A stretch of DNA of 64,000 nt, from assembly GCF_018476885.1 (NCBI RefSeq), contig NZ_JAHCVJ010000005.1, positions 335,244-399,243 on the forward strand, written 5' to 3'. Position 1 is the stretch's first letter. Each line of letters starts with the position of its first letter. The notes under the pieces are model-generated. The model did not search any database and had not been told where the DNA came from. It was given only the letters and a program-made list of their open reading frames with translations. Of the stretch, positions 43,895 to 51,808 are shown one piece after another. Origin of the DNA: Geoanaerobacter pelophilus. GTDB taxonomy: Bacteria; Desulfobacterota; Desulfuromonadia; Geobacterales; DSM-12255. The position numbers were made by a program, and so were the translations under genes.

Positions 43895-46252
43895 TCAACG
43901 CAGAGTAACGACAGTCGCCCCGCCGCCCCCCTCGTAAGACTCCCCATCCCGAAAAACCGCAACCAGAGGATGTCCAGTCAAATGTCCGCGAAGACCTCGT
44001 TTGAGTGCGCCGGTGCCGATGCCATGGATGACCCGGACTTCGTGATACCCCTCCAGCGCAGCATGGTTCAGGAATGGCTCCAGTTCAGCGATCGCCTCCT
44101 CCACCCGCTTGCCGATCAGGTTGATTTCCCGCGCCGCCTCCTGAGAATCGACTTCAGAGCGGCGGGGATGCAGCTCACCCTTTGCCGCCTTGCCTGAAGA
44201 AGGTGACAGGTCATCCAGCGGGACCTCTATCTCCAGATTGCCGGCCCTGACGCGCGCCCGCCCCTGACGGCTGTCCAGCTTGAGCACTTTGGCCTCGCAG
44301 CCGAGAGAGACCACATGAACCTTGCTCCCCTCCCTGACAGTTCCTGGGGCCAGTGCCTTGCCTCCGGAAAAGGCCCTCAGCGCCTGCTCAACTTTGAGCT
44401 CTTTTTCGCGTAACCGCTCAAGTGCCGCGGCCTCCCGCTTTTCCTTACGCGCCTCTTCGACAATCCGGTTCAGTTCCCGCCTGGTGGCCTGCACCAGCTC
44501 CTTTGCCTCTTGCCACCCCTTTTCCAGGCTTACCCGCCGTCTTTCATCCGTTTCCGCCAGCAACCGACGCTGCTCTTGCTCGCGGGCAACAAGGTCGGCC
44601 TCGCGGGCTGCCAGCTGGTTCAGCCGTTCTTCGTAAGCCTGTCGCTGCTCTTTCAATTCGGCGAGCAGGGCATGGAACTCGCTGCCGACCCGACCGACCA
44701 GGGACTGGGCATGATCGACCACATGGTCCGGAATGCCGTAGCGACGGGCAGTTTCAATGGCATGGGATTCGCCCGGCTCACCGACCGTCAGCCGGTAGAG
44801 CGGCATCAGGCTGGTGCGGTCAAACTCCATGGCTGCGTTCTGCATCCCGTCGAAGCGATGGACATAACCGACGATCTCGGTCAGGTGGGTAGTGGCAAGG
44901 ACCAGGCCGCCCCGTTGATGCAGCTCCTTCAATACCGCGCAGGCAAGGGCCGCCCCCTGCACCGGCTCGGTGCCGGTCCCCAGTTCGTCCATCAGCACCA
45001 GGGTCCGGTCATCGGCATTCCTGATGATTTCGGCAATCCGGGAAAGATGCGCGGAAAATGTGGACAGGCTCCGCTCTATGGCCTGATCGTCGCCGATATC
45101 CACCTGCATGTCGGTCACCAGAGGAAAGAGCGAGGTTGACGCCGCCGGGACCGGTATTCCGGAAATCGCCATGAGCGTCAGCAAGCCGGCAGTCTTGATG
45201 GCAATGGTCTTGCCGCCGGTATTCGGGCCGGTGATGATCATGGTGCGGCAGTCGGAGTCGCCACCAAGAACAAGATCGAGCGGCACCACTGCCGGGCCGT
45301 TATGCTCGCGGGAAAAAAGCAGCAACAGCGGGTGGCGGGCGCCGTCAAGTTTTAGTTCCGGACCGTCGCAGATCGACGGGATTTCGGCATCGACCAGACC
45401 GGCAAACAGAGCCAGGGAGTTCAGCAGGTCGATCCGGACCAGCGCTGCAAACTCTGCTTCAATAACTGCGGCATCTTCCCGGATCCAGCTGCAGATCTCC
45501 CGGATAATCCGAATCTGCTCGGCTTTCTCCTCAGCAACCAGGTTTTCCAGCTCATTGGCAAGCGCTATGATCTCTATCGGCTCCATGAACGCGGTTTCGC
45601 CGGTATTGGAAACATCATGCACCACGCCGGGCACCATCCCCTTGGAGTCCATCCTGACCGGAATGACCCAGCGGCCGGAGCGCTGGGTTATAAAATCATC
45701 CTGGAGGAATATGGCAACGCTTCTTTCGCGAACGATCTCCTCAAGCCGTTTGCGAATCCTGGAGGTCAGCGAGCGCTTCCGCTGGCGCAGCTCCTTCAAG
45801 AGCCGCGACGCGCTGTCCAGAATGCTGCCGTCGTGGTCAATGGTGCGCTCCAGGACATTCAGGATCTCGGGAAAGCCGGTCAGCTCCCCGCCCACCCTTT
45901 TCAGCAACGGGATGTCTTCGCGGTTGGCAAACTGGCGGGAAAGAGCAGAGAGCAGCTGAAAAGGGGGGATGAACAGCTGCAGGTCCAGCGGATTCAGGAC
46001 CGAATCAGCCGGGCGCAGGAGATCGAGCGGCTGGAGGATATCCTCAAACTGCGACAGCCGCAGGGTGATACCGATCCGCTCCAGGGTGCGGATCTCTGCA
46101 ACCTGGCCGAAACGGAGTGCGATCTCCTCTTTCGCTGAAAACGGGGCTATGGCAAGGATCTGTTCTTGAGTCGGTGCACTATGGGCAAAAACAGCGATCC
46201 GTTCGAGCAGCTTGGTGAATTCGAGTTTTTTCAGGGTGTCAGTGCTTATCAT
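43895..46252 (-). CDS. mutS2: MutS2 ATPase/endonuclease
   Basis: 785 residues. Clamp and core helices, ATPase with GPNTGGKTIAIKT, LVLMDELGTGTEPVQGAALACAVL and LATTHLTEIV, a long charged coiled coil (about 515-620), KOW-like strand region, and a C-terminal Smr domain with VIHGIGTGALKRGLRGHL. The usual LDLRG of Smr is replaced by EINLIGKRVEEA, so nuclease activity may differ. MutS2 suppresses recombination or splits collided ribosomes. Its start overlaps the upstream release-factor-like gene by 14 bp. Confidence 0.95.
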   Translation of the reverse strand: MISTDTLKKLEFTKLLERIAVFAHSAPTQEQILAIAPFSAKEEIALRFGQVAEIRTLERIGITLRLSQFEDILQPLDLLRPADSVLNPLDLQLFIPPFQLLSALSRQFANREDIPLLKRVGGELTGFPEILNVLERTIDHDGSILDSASRLLKELRQRKRSLTSRIRKRLEEIVRERSVAIFLQDDFITQRSGRWVIPVRMDSKGMVPGVVHDVSNTGETAFMEPIEIIALANELENLVAEEKAEQIRIIREICSWIREDAAVIEAEFAALVRIDLLNSLALFAGLVDAEIPSICDGPELKLDGARHPLLLLFSREHNGPAVVPLDLVLGGDSDCRTMIITGPNTGGKTIAIKTAGLLTLMAISGIPVPAASTSLFPLVTDMQVDIGDDQAIERSLSTFSAHLSRIAEIIRNADDRTLVLMDELGTGTEPVQGAALACAVLKELHQRGGLVLATTHLTEIVGYVHRFDGMQNAAMEFDRTSLMPLYRLTVGEPGESHAIETARRYGIPDHVVDHAQSLVGRVGSEFHALLAELKEQRQAYEERLNQLAAREADLVAREQEQRRLLAETDERRRVSLEKGWQEAKELVQATRRELNRIVEEARKEKREAAALERLREKELKVEQALRAFSGGKALAPGTVREGSKVHVVSLGCEAKVLKLDSRQGRARVRAGNLEIEVPLDDLSPSSGKAAKGELHPRRSEVDSQEAAREINLIGKRVEEAIAELEPFLNHAALEGYHEVRVIHGIGTGALKRGLRGHLTGHPLVAVFRDGESYEGGGGATVVTLR

Positions 46253-46622
46253 CTGGAGATGCCTCGGGGGGTGCGTATTTCTGGCGGGATTTGCGGTTTC
46301 TCGATGCTTTCCGGCGCCGGAGTTTGTCCTGCTCTGAACTTCTGGAGGTTGCTATCCCGGCTTTTTCTGCAAGCTTTTCCGCCAGCTCCCGCCGCGCCAG
46401 GAAGCGGTTGATCGACTGGCTCCGGTCCCGCATGCATTTGACTTCAATGCCGGTCGGCAAATGCTTCAACTGGACGCAGGTGGCGCTTTTATTGACATGC
46501 TGGCCTCCGGCGCCGGAGGAACGGATAAACCGCTCTTCGATATCTTCCTCACGCATGCCGACAGCAGCCATCAACTCAAGCAGCTTCCGGTTTTTCTCTT
46601 CACTGACGGCAAACGGTTTCAA
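46239..46622 (-). CDS. Release-factor-like ribosome rescue protein (GGQ domain only)
   Basis: About 127 residues: no codon-recognition domain, but an RF-1 catalytic domain with GGQ in FIRSSGAGGQHVNKSATCVQLKHLPTGI, and a basic tail (KLRRRKASRNRKSRQKY) as in ArfB/YaeJ or mtRF-R-type factors that hydrolyse peptidyl-tRNA on stalled ribosomes. I propose TTG 46622 (MKPFAVSEEKNRKLL) with AGGGA about 8 nt upstream, because further upstream the frame runs into a palindromic repeat. The TTG is not certain. It overlaps mutS2 by 14 bp; MutS2 also acts on ribosomes in some bacteria. Confidence 0.85.
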   Translation of the reverse strand: MKPFAVSEEKNRKLLELMAAVGMREEDIEERFIRSSGAGGQHVNKSATCVQLKHLPTGIEVKCMRDRSQSINRFLARRELAEKLAEKAGIATSRSSEQDKLRRRKASRNRKSRQKYAPPEASPDDKH

Positions 46623-46652
46623 AAGTCTTGTCCCTAACGGCTGTATTTCTTT

Positions 46653-46772
46653 GGCGCTCAAAAATGTCCAGATGCAAGGCACCGAGGAGTGAGGAATGAG
46701 GCGTACCTTTAAGTACGCCGCAATGACGAATGACGATGGCAACACCGCAGATGGGCGTTTTTCAGCGTCAAC
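46653..46772. repeat. Imperfect ~120-bp palindromic repeat (MITE/REP-like)
   Basis: A long imperfect palindrome centred on GCGTAC-CTTTAA-GTACGC (46701-46718). Outer arms GCTCAAAAATGTCCAGATGC (plus, left) and CGCAGATGGGCGTTTTTCAGC (plus, right) mirror each other with mismatches. I recognise this wording as a dispersed palindromic repeat of Geobacter-like genomes. It fills the gap between the YaaR-like gene stop and the release-factor-like gene. Confidence 0.7.
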
Positions 46773-47224
46773 TATAACCTGAAACTGAGGACCAGCCCCT
46801 TGATCTGCTCTATCTTCGCCGCGATATTGATCCGGTCTCTTTGTTCGCTGATGATCATCCGATAGAGCGAATCCGCATGGCTATCGATCACCCGGATTAC
46901 CTCGTGATAGGCCGGCGCACTGGGGGAGCCGCCAAGAAGCTCCACCTTGTAAGCCTCGGCAGTAACCTTTTTTGCCAGCATCGTTAGCAGTTCCCGGAAC
47001 GCCTTGTAGTTTGCCATGCTCGGATCACGCTCCAGACTGTCCCCAGCCATCTCGATCTCGCGCTTCAGCTCTTCCAGTTCGACGGCCCGGTTAGTCAGCA
47101 TCTCCCCCACGCTGGTCAGGCTCGCGGCAAAGGGAGACTTGCCCACTAAACCACCCTTGCGGGCATCACTCTTCTGCGACTTTTTGTCAACATTTCTTGA
47201 CGGAAGCTTGTCGTCGATCCTCAT
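46772..47224 (-). CDS. DUF327/YaaR family protein
   Basis: 150 residues. Basic N-terminus, then helices: FAASLTSVGEMLTNRAVELEELKREIEMAGDSLERDPSMANYKAFRELLTMLAKKV, then HEVIRVIDSHADSLYRMIISEQRDRINIAAKIEQIKGLVL. This matches the small helical YaaR/DUF327 family; function is not established. AAGGGGATAAAA precedes the ATG. Stop codon abuts the palindromic repeat. Confidence 0.85.
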   Translation of the reverse strand: MRIDDKLPSRNVDKKSQKSDARKGGLVGKSPFAASLTSVGEMLTNRAVELEELKREIEMAGDSLERDPSMANYKAFRELLTMLAKKVTAEAYKVELLGGSPSAPAYHEVIRVIDSHADSLYRMIISEQRDRINIAAKIEQIKGLVLSFRL

Positions 47225-47371
47225 TTTTATCCCCTTGGCGTCATCGCTTCAAGCCTGACTGCCTTTTCCGGCGCTACCAACCTGCAACTGTAAAACAACA
47301 TTTCAGTTTACATTGCAATATTTTCTGTTATTCTAAATAAAAATTTTTACCCGCAATGAAAAGGTGATTTG

Positions 47372-47626
47372 ATGAAGCTGGAAATGCGCAACATAGCTGG
47401 CGAAGACACTCCGACGATCATCGCTGAGTGCCTGAAATGCGGTGGAGCCATTGCTGTTCGCGAACGCGATTTCCTGATGTCACGGCCGCTCCAATGCTGC
47501 TGCTGCCACCATGAACGGTTCCTGAGCTATCGTGAGTACGTGCAGACCTTCGACTCGATGGCGCCAAGGCTCCTGGCATATTCAGTATCGCGGATCGGCA
47601 AAGGGGACAACTGCCGTCACCACTGA
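47372..47626 (+). CDS. Small cysteine-rich zinc-ribbon-like protein
   Basis: 84 residues, not recognised. CLKCGG (about 20-25) and CCCCHHE (about 42-48) could form a Cys4 or Cys3His zinc knuckle; the rest is helical. AAGGTGA lies 5-8 nt before ATG 47372. It stands alone between divergent and convergent neighbours. Function unknown. Confidence 0.7.
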   Translation: MKLEMRNIAGEDTPTIIAECLKCGGAIAVRERDFLMSRPLQCCCCHHERFLSYREYVQTFDSMAPRLLAYSVSRIGKGDNCRHH

Positions 47627-47697
47627 AGCCAACTGCAGCCGCTTGGCATCATAGAAGAAAACCTGCCGCCCCACAAGGCGCAATAGTCCTTTTTGCC

Positions 47698-48546
47698 CTA
47701 GTCACTATCCAGTTCGTCCCGGAAACGATCACTGCGCAGCCACCATATCAGCCCGAGCGGCACTGAAACCCAAACCGCCAGCATGAATACGGAGTTGACC
47801 AGCCCGACCAAGCAGTAGGCGATTGACGGTGATTCCGAAGAACGTCTGATATAGGCGATGTAGTCAACCACCTCATAGACAACGCCGATCGCCAACCCGG
47901 CCCATGCCCCCAGCTCCAGCCCCTTGATTGCCCTTTTCCCGTTTTTCAGCAACATCCCGGACAGCATGGCCATGGATCCGCCGAACAGGGTCAGCACCAG
48001 CGGCAACAGGCCATGGCTGAGAAAAACCTCGTTTTTTGAGACCGGCTCCAGCGCAGTCTCATTGATTTTTTGCAGCAAGGCATCGCCGTCATACCCCAGC
48101 AGGCCGACCAGGCCGTAAAAAGCAACCAGACAGGCAACGGCGAGGGTGCCGATGGCCGTATATCTGACGAGCGGCGCCACCCGGACGATATCAGAGTCAA
48201 CCTCTTTCACCGGAGGCTTCACAAAATCATCAGGCCTCAAACTGGCATTAAGCCGCTCCATATCGCGCCGTCCCTGCTCTTCCTCCTGCTGCTTCCGTTT
48301 TTTCTCATGGTACACGCTCCCCTGTAAACCGCACTTGGGGCAGACATCGAACATTTCATCGGTAAAGGTAGAATACTGGCAGGCAGGACAGGCACTCATC
48401 ATATTGGGATTCCACCCTTTGGCAAGCGGTTTCTTTACCTGGAACCCGGTTTTGCAGCGCGGACAGTCTATATAGCGGCCATCTAGCGGCACTTCATGGT
48501 CATTGACCTCTCCTGACAGCTTGCAATTAGGGCATTCTATCTTCAT
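47698..48546 (-). CDS. Zinc-ribbon membrane protein
   Basis: 282 residues. MJ0042-like zinc ribbon IECPNCKLSGEVNDHEVPLDGRYIDCPRCKTGFQVKKP at the N-terminus and a second Cys4 ribbon (CPACQYSTFTDEMFDVCPKCG, about 53-73), then a charged linker (about 80-125) and four membrane helices (about 128-270). Fusion of ribbons to a small membrane domain is common among uncharacterised Geobacter proteins; a membrane-linked sensor or assembly role is possible. Weak SD before ATG 48546. Confidence 0.85.
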   Translation of the reverse strand: MKIECPNCKLSGEVNDHEVPLDGRYIDCPRCKTGFQVKKPLAKGWNPNMMSACPACQYSTFTDEMFDVCPKCGLQGSVYHEKKRKQQEEEQGRRDMERLNASLRPDDFVKPPVKEVDSDIVRVAPLVRYTAIGTLAVACLVAFYGLVGLLGYDGDALLQKINETALEPVSKNEVFLSHGLLPLVLTLFGGSMAMLSGMLLKNGKRAIKGLELGAWAGLAIGVVYEVVDYIAYIRRSSESPSIAYCLVGLVNSVFMLAVWVSVPLGLIWWLRSDRFRDELDSD

Positions 48547-48733
48547 CCCAAAATCTCCTCGGTGGAAAGTATTCGTTAACTATATCAAGCCGATGAGATG
48601 TCGCAAACAGAAAGAGCTTGTCCAAGGAGTCCCAGACCGGATTTTCAGGAAATGAGATTGACGGTGTCTCGGCTGAGGTGATATGGTCAGTCCTGGCATT
48701 CAGGTCACAACCTTTTATCAAAAGGAGCAGAAG

Positions 48734-48988
48734 ATGATCAAAAGACTATTTGGCACTGCAGTATTACTGGCAGTTGCCGCAAATTCGGCCCTGGCCGCCA
48801 ACGTGGATGTCAATGTCGGTATTCCTGGACCTCCGGGGGTTAATGTCCGGGTCGGATCGCCGCCACCCCCCCCTCAGGTCATTGTCGAGAGAGAGCGAAC
48901 CGTGGTTATCAAGGATAAGCACGACCAGGGCAGGCATAAAGGGCACGACAAGCGCAAAAAGCACAAGAAGCATAAGCACGACGATTGA
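48734..48988 (+). CDS. Small secreted Pro/His/Lys-rich protein
   Basis: 84 residues. Signal peptide is about 1-22 (ends SALA-AN). Mature part: VDVNVGIPGPPGVNVRVG, a poly-Pro stretch, VIVERERTVVIKD and a Lys/His tail (GHDKRKKHKKHKHDD). Resembles YXWGXW/PXPV-type small periplasmic proteins. The tail may bind metals or anions. AAGGAG precedes ATG 48734 by 8 nt. A terminator follows. Confidence 0.8.
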   Translation: MIKRLFGTAVLLAVAANSALAANVDVNVGIPGPPGVNVRVGSPPPPPQVIVERERTVVIKDKHDQGRHKGHDKRKKHKKHKHDD

Positions 48989-49006
48989 TACGGATGACAT
49001 AGCAAT

Positions 49007-49035
49007 GCGGCGCGGGAAACCACGCCGCTTTTTTT
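49007..49035 (+). terminator. Terminator after the small secreted protein
   Basis: GCGGCG-c-GG-gaaa-CC-a-CGCCGC stem followed by seven T. Confidence 0.9.
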
Positions 49036-49065
49036 GCCACACAATTCCCTCCAGAGAAAACAGCT

Positions 49066-49758
49066 ATGCAATTCCCGGCAACACATCTCACCGGCACCCT
49101 GATAAAACGCTACAAACGCTTCCTTGCCGATATCCAGCTTGATGATGGCAGCATCGTCACTGCTCACACCCCCAACTCCGGAAGCATGATGGGGTGCGCT
49201 GTGCCGGGGAGCCGCGCCGTCCTGACCCGCAGCAACTCGCCGGGGCGCAAATACCCGCTTACCTGGGAACTGGTGCAGGTCAATGGGATCTGGATCGGTA
49301 TCCATACCAGCTACCCGCCGAAACTGGTCGCAGAGGGGGTCGTAAACGGCACCATCGCAGAGCTGCAGGGGTACCCGGTGATCCGCCCCGAGGTCACTTG
49401 CGGCGAGAGCCGGATCGACCTGCTGCTGTCAGGGGGTGCTGTCCCGTGCTGGGTGGAGGTCAAGAACGTCACCCTGGTCGAGGATGGGGTGGCCCTGTTC
49501 CCGGACGCCGTCACCACCCGTGGCCAGAAGCATCTACGCGAACTGCTCCGGCTGGTCAGGCAGGGTGAGCGCGGGGTGATCTTCTATGTTATCCAGCGGG
49601 GAGATGCCGAGGCCATGGCTCCGGCGGACCGGATCGACCCGGAATACGGCCGGCTGCTGCGCGAGGTCGTGTCCCAGGGAGTCGAGGCGCTGGCATACCG
49701 CGCTGAGGTGTCTCCCACGGAGATCAGGCTAGTGAAGCGGCTGCCGGTGTTGCTGTGA
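49066..49758 (+). CDS. sfsA: SfsA-family DNA/RNA nuclease-like protein
   Basis: 230 residues. Family strings: RYKRFLADIQLDDGSIVTAHTPNSGSMMG, SRAVLTRSNSPGRKYPLTWELV, ESRIDLLL, WVEVKNVTLVEDGVALFPDAVTTRGQKHLREL (PD-ExK-like D...ExK core) and RGVIFYVIQRGD. An N-terminal OB fold plus a nuclease-like C-half. First described as sugar fermentation stimulation protein; true role unsettled. Start ATG 49066, 31 bp after the upstream terminator. Confidence 0.94.
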   Translation: MQFPATHLTGTLIKRYKRFLADIQLDDGSIVTAHTPNSGSMMGCAVPGSRAVLTRSNSPGRKYPLTWELVQVNGIWIGIHTSYPPKLVAEGVVNGTIAELQGYPVIRPEVTCGESRIDLLLSGGAVPCWVEVKNVTLVEDGVALFPDAVTTRGQKHLRELLRLVRQGERGVIFYVIQRGDAEAMAPADRIDPEYGRLLREVVSQGVEALAYRAEVSPTEIRLVKRLPVLL

Positions 49759-49832
49759 CCCTGGCTAATCTGCCATATTCCCCCACTTAGTCCACTATTT
49801 CCCCCTGAGCACGCAGGTTGTTTTGATGACGC

Positions 49833-49872
49833 TTGACTAGGTTAACGCTTACCTGTACCTTTAGAAGTACAG
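49833..49872 (+). promoter_or_regulatory. Promoter and operator of the second toxin-antitoxin pair
   Basis: TTGACT (49833-49838), 17-nt spacer, TACCTT (49856-49861). A perfect dyad CTGTAC-N8-GTACAG (49853-49872) overlaps the -10, as expected for repression by the antitoxin. Confidence 0.6.
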
Positions 49873-49884
49873 AAGGAGGTTGCC

Positions 49885-50160
49885 ATGACCCGTACCTTAT
49901 CGATTATGGAAGCCCGAAAACAGCTGACATCCATGCCTGAAACGCTTTTGCACGACGGGCAGGTAGATGTTCTCGAAATCACCCGCCGGGGCAAGCCGGT
50001 GTTGGCTGTCATGCCGTGGGAGCTGTACGAAGCGGTATCGGAGACACTGGAAGTGATGGGGGATAAAGAGCTGCTGGCGCAATTGCGTCAAAGCATACAA
50101 GAGCTGGATTCCGGGAAGCTCGTCTCCTGGCAGGATGCCAAAAAGGAGCTTGGCCTTTGA
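49885..50160 (+). CDS. Phd/YefM-type antitoxin
   Basis: 91 residues. N-terminal SIMEARKQLTSMPETL and EITRRGKPVLAVMPWELYEAV match the Phd/YefM DNA-binding fold. The C-terminal acidic helix (GDKELLAQLRQSIQELDSGKLVSWQDAKKEL) would wrap the toxin. Antitoxin comes first, unlike HigBA at 16.3 kb. AGAAGGAGG precedes the ATG. Its TGA overlaps the toxin start. Confidence 0.9.
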   Translation: MTRTLSIMEARKQLTSMPETLLHDGQVDVLEITRRGKPVLAVMPWELYEAVSETLEVMGDKELLAQLRQSIQELDSGKLVSWQDAKKELGL

Positions 50161-50477
50161 AATGGCAGATCCTGCTGACACCAACGGCATTAAAGCTGTT
50201 GTCCGACATCTCTGACCGGCGCATCCGGGAAAAAATCGGAACAGTAATTGATCGCCTGGCTGAAGACCCGGAAAAACAGGGGAAGGCGCTGCTCGGCGAA
50301 TTATCAGGACTTCGCAGCATAAGGGCTGTCGGGCAACGCTATCGCATCATTTATCAGATCAGAGGCAACGAGATTGTCGTAGTAATTGTCGCCGTTGGTA
50401 TCCGCCGCGATGGGGCCAGAGACGACATCTATAACCTGGCGAAGAAGCTTTTCCGGCTGGGATTGTTGGGCGAGTGA
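50157..50477 (+). CDS. RelE/ParE-family toxin
   Basis: 106 residues from a TTG that overlaps the antitoxin stop (TTGA); AGGAG lies 8 nt upstream. RelE-like elements: WQILLTPTALKLLSDISDRRIREKIGTVIDRLAEDPEKQGKALLGELSGLRSIRAVGQRYRIIYQI, then VVVIVAVGIRRDGARDDIY. Most similar by eye to RelE-type mRNA interferases (Arg/Tyr at GQRYRIIYQI), although ParE cannot be excluded. The C-terminus is a little longer than usual. Confidence 0.9.
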   Translation: MKWQILLTPTALKLLSDISDRRIREKIGTVIDRLAEDPEKQGKALLGELSGLRSIRAVGQRYRIIYQIRGNEIVVVIVAVGIRRDGARDDIYNLAKKLFRLGLLGE

Positions 50478-50566
50478 CATCAACCACAGCATAACTGTTC
50501 CGTTTGAAAGGATCATCCAATTCACGTACTCACGTGTGAATCGTTCCAATATAGAAAGGAAGGGAA

Positions 50567-51358
50567 ATGAAATTATTACGACGGCTTGTTTCAATATTGA
50601 TTGTATCTGGCCTTTTCGGCTGTGCGAGTGCAGATCAACAAATGAATAGCGGCTTATGGCATTATGACGCAGGGCTTTGGGGTGAAGCTGCCCCTCGATT
50701 AATAAATAGCGTTCCTGAAATTGAAAAATCCAATCCGAATGATCCACGACTTTCTACGGCGCTCATTGCCCTTGGGGAAATGTCAGCTGGCAGTGGGCGG
50801 TATGACCTTTCCGAAGATTTCTTTCGGAGAGCCGTAAAAGTTGCCGAAGCACAGCTACCACCCGATGAAGTACTCATTCGCAATGCCTCAGTGCATACTG
50901 GATACTACTATCTCGGCCAGAACCGCCCTGCAGAGGCAGCGCCTTTGTTTACCCGAGCTGCAAAATTATCTGAAAAATATTCAGGCGATAAAAGAGTGCT
51001 TCATGCAGTTGATCTCGACAATATTGGCGTAGCACTCACAAGCCAAGGGCTCCATAAAGATGGAAATGAAGTTAGTCAACGTGCCTTGCGAATACTTGAC
51101 GATCTGCCTCTTCAGAAGGAAGTTGAAAAAACCCGTGCTGTCATTTTTTATAACCTTGCTTACTCTTACGTTGAACAGACACGTTTTGCCGAGGCTGAAG
51201 ATCTTTACAGAAAATCACTTAACACACTTGCACCTATTGGTGCCCCACTGGTAGGTGAACAATGGCGTATCAATGTTGTCTTGACCAACTATTCGAAACT
51301 TCTTCGACAACTCGGTCGGAATGACGAGGCAAAGGTTCTTGAAGTGAGAATCAAGTGA
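50567..51358 (+). CDS. TPR-repeat lipoprotein
   Basis: 263 residues. Lipobox LFGC (Cys19), then about five TPR-like helix pairs (GLWGEAAPRLINSVPE; YDLSEDFFRRAVKVAE; NRPAEAAPLFTRAAKLSEKY; TRFAEAEDLYRKSLNTL; LLRQLGRNDEAKVLEVRIK). Tetratricopeptide-12-like arrays bind partner proteins in the envelope. Base composition is AT-richer than neighbours such as polA, suggesting later acquisition. AAAGGAAGGG precedes the ATG. Confidence 0.85.
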   Translation: MKLLRRLVSILIVSGLFGCASADQQMNSGLWHYDAGLWGEAAPRLINSVPEIEKSNPNDPRLSTALIALGEMSAGSGRYDLSEDFFRRAVKVAEAQLPPDEVLIRNASVHTGYYYLGQNRPAEAAPLFTRAAKLSEKYSGDKRVLHAVDLDNIGVALTSQGLHKDGNEVSQRALRILDDLPLQKEVEKTRAVIFYNLAYSYVEQTRFAEAEDLYRKSLNTLAPIGAPLVGEQWRINVVLTNYSKLLRQLGRNDEAKVLEVRIK

Positions 51359-51459
51359 GACAGGATTTTGAAGACAGGTTTTTTTAATAAATGTCACAAC
51401 TTAAATATTCGTGTGCTCTCTACCGCGTTATTCACAATCAACAACTACAAGGAAACCTT

Positions 51460-51798
51460 ATGAGCACCTTACCCAAATGCCCCGGCTGCAGTTCCGAATA
51501 CACCTACGAAGACGGCGACAACTATGTCTGCCCGGAGTGCGCCCATGAATGGCCGATGCAGGCTGCGGAGAGCGCGGAGACTGAAAACTCGGTGGTCGAC
51601 GCCTTCGGCAATGAGCTGAAAGACGGCGATTCGGTGACCGTCATCAAGGACCTGAAGATCAAAGGGTCGTCATTGGTGGTCAAGGTCGGCACCAAGGTCC
51701 GGAACATCCGGATCGTCTCGGGCGACCACGACATTGACTGCAAGATCGACGGCATCGGCGCCATGCAGTTGAAATCCGGGTTCGTCAAGAAAGCATGA
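51460..51798 (+). CDS. yjdM: YjdM/PhnA-type zinc-ribbon protein
   Basis: 112 residues. Zinc ribbon [25 protein letters not shown] at the N-terminus and an SH3-like C-terminal domain: [42 protein letters not shown] and [14 protein letters not shown]. Once named alkylphosphonate protein PhnA but not part of phosphonate metabolism; function unknown. ATG 51460 follows ACAAGGAAACC. Confidence 0.93.
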   Translation: MSTLPKCPGCSSEYTYEDGDNYVCPECAHEWPMQAAESAETENSVVDAFGNELKDGDSVTVIKDLKIKGSSLVVKVGTKVRNIRIVSGDHDIDCKIDGIGAMQLKSGFVKKA

Positions 51799-51808
51799 CC
51801 AGAAGCGG

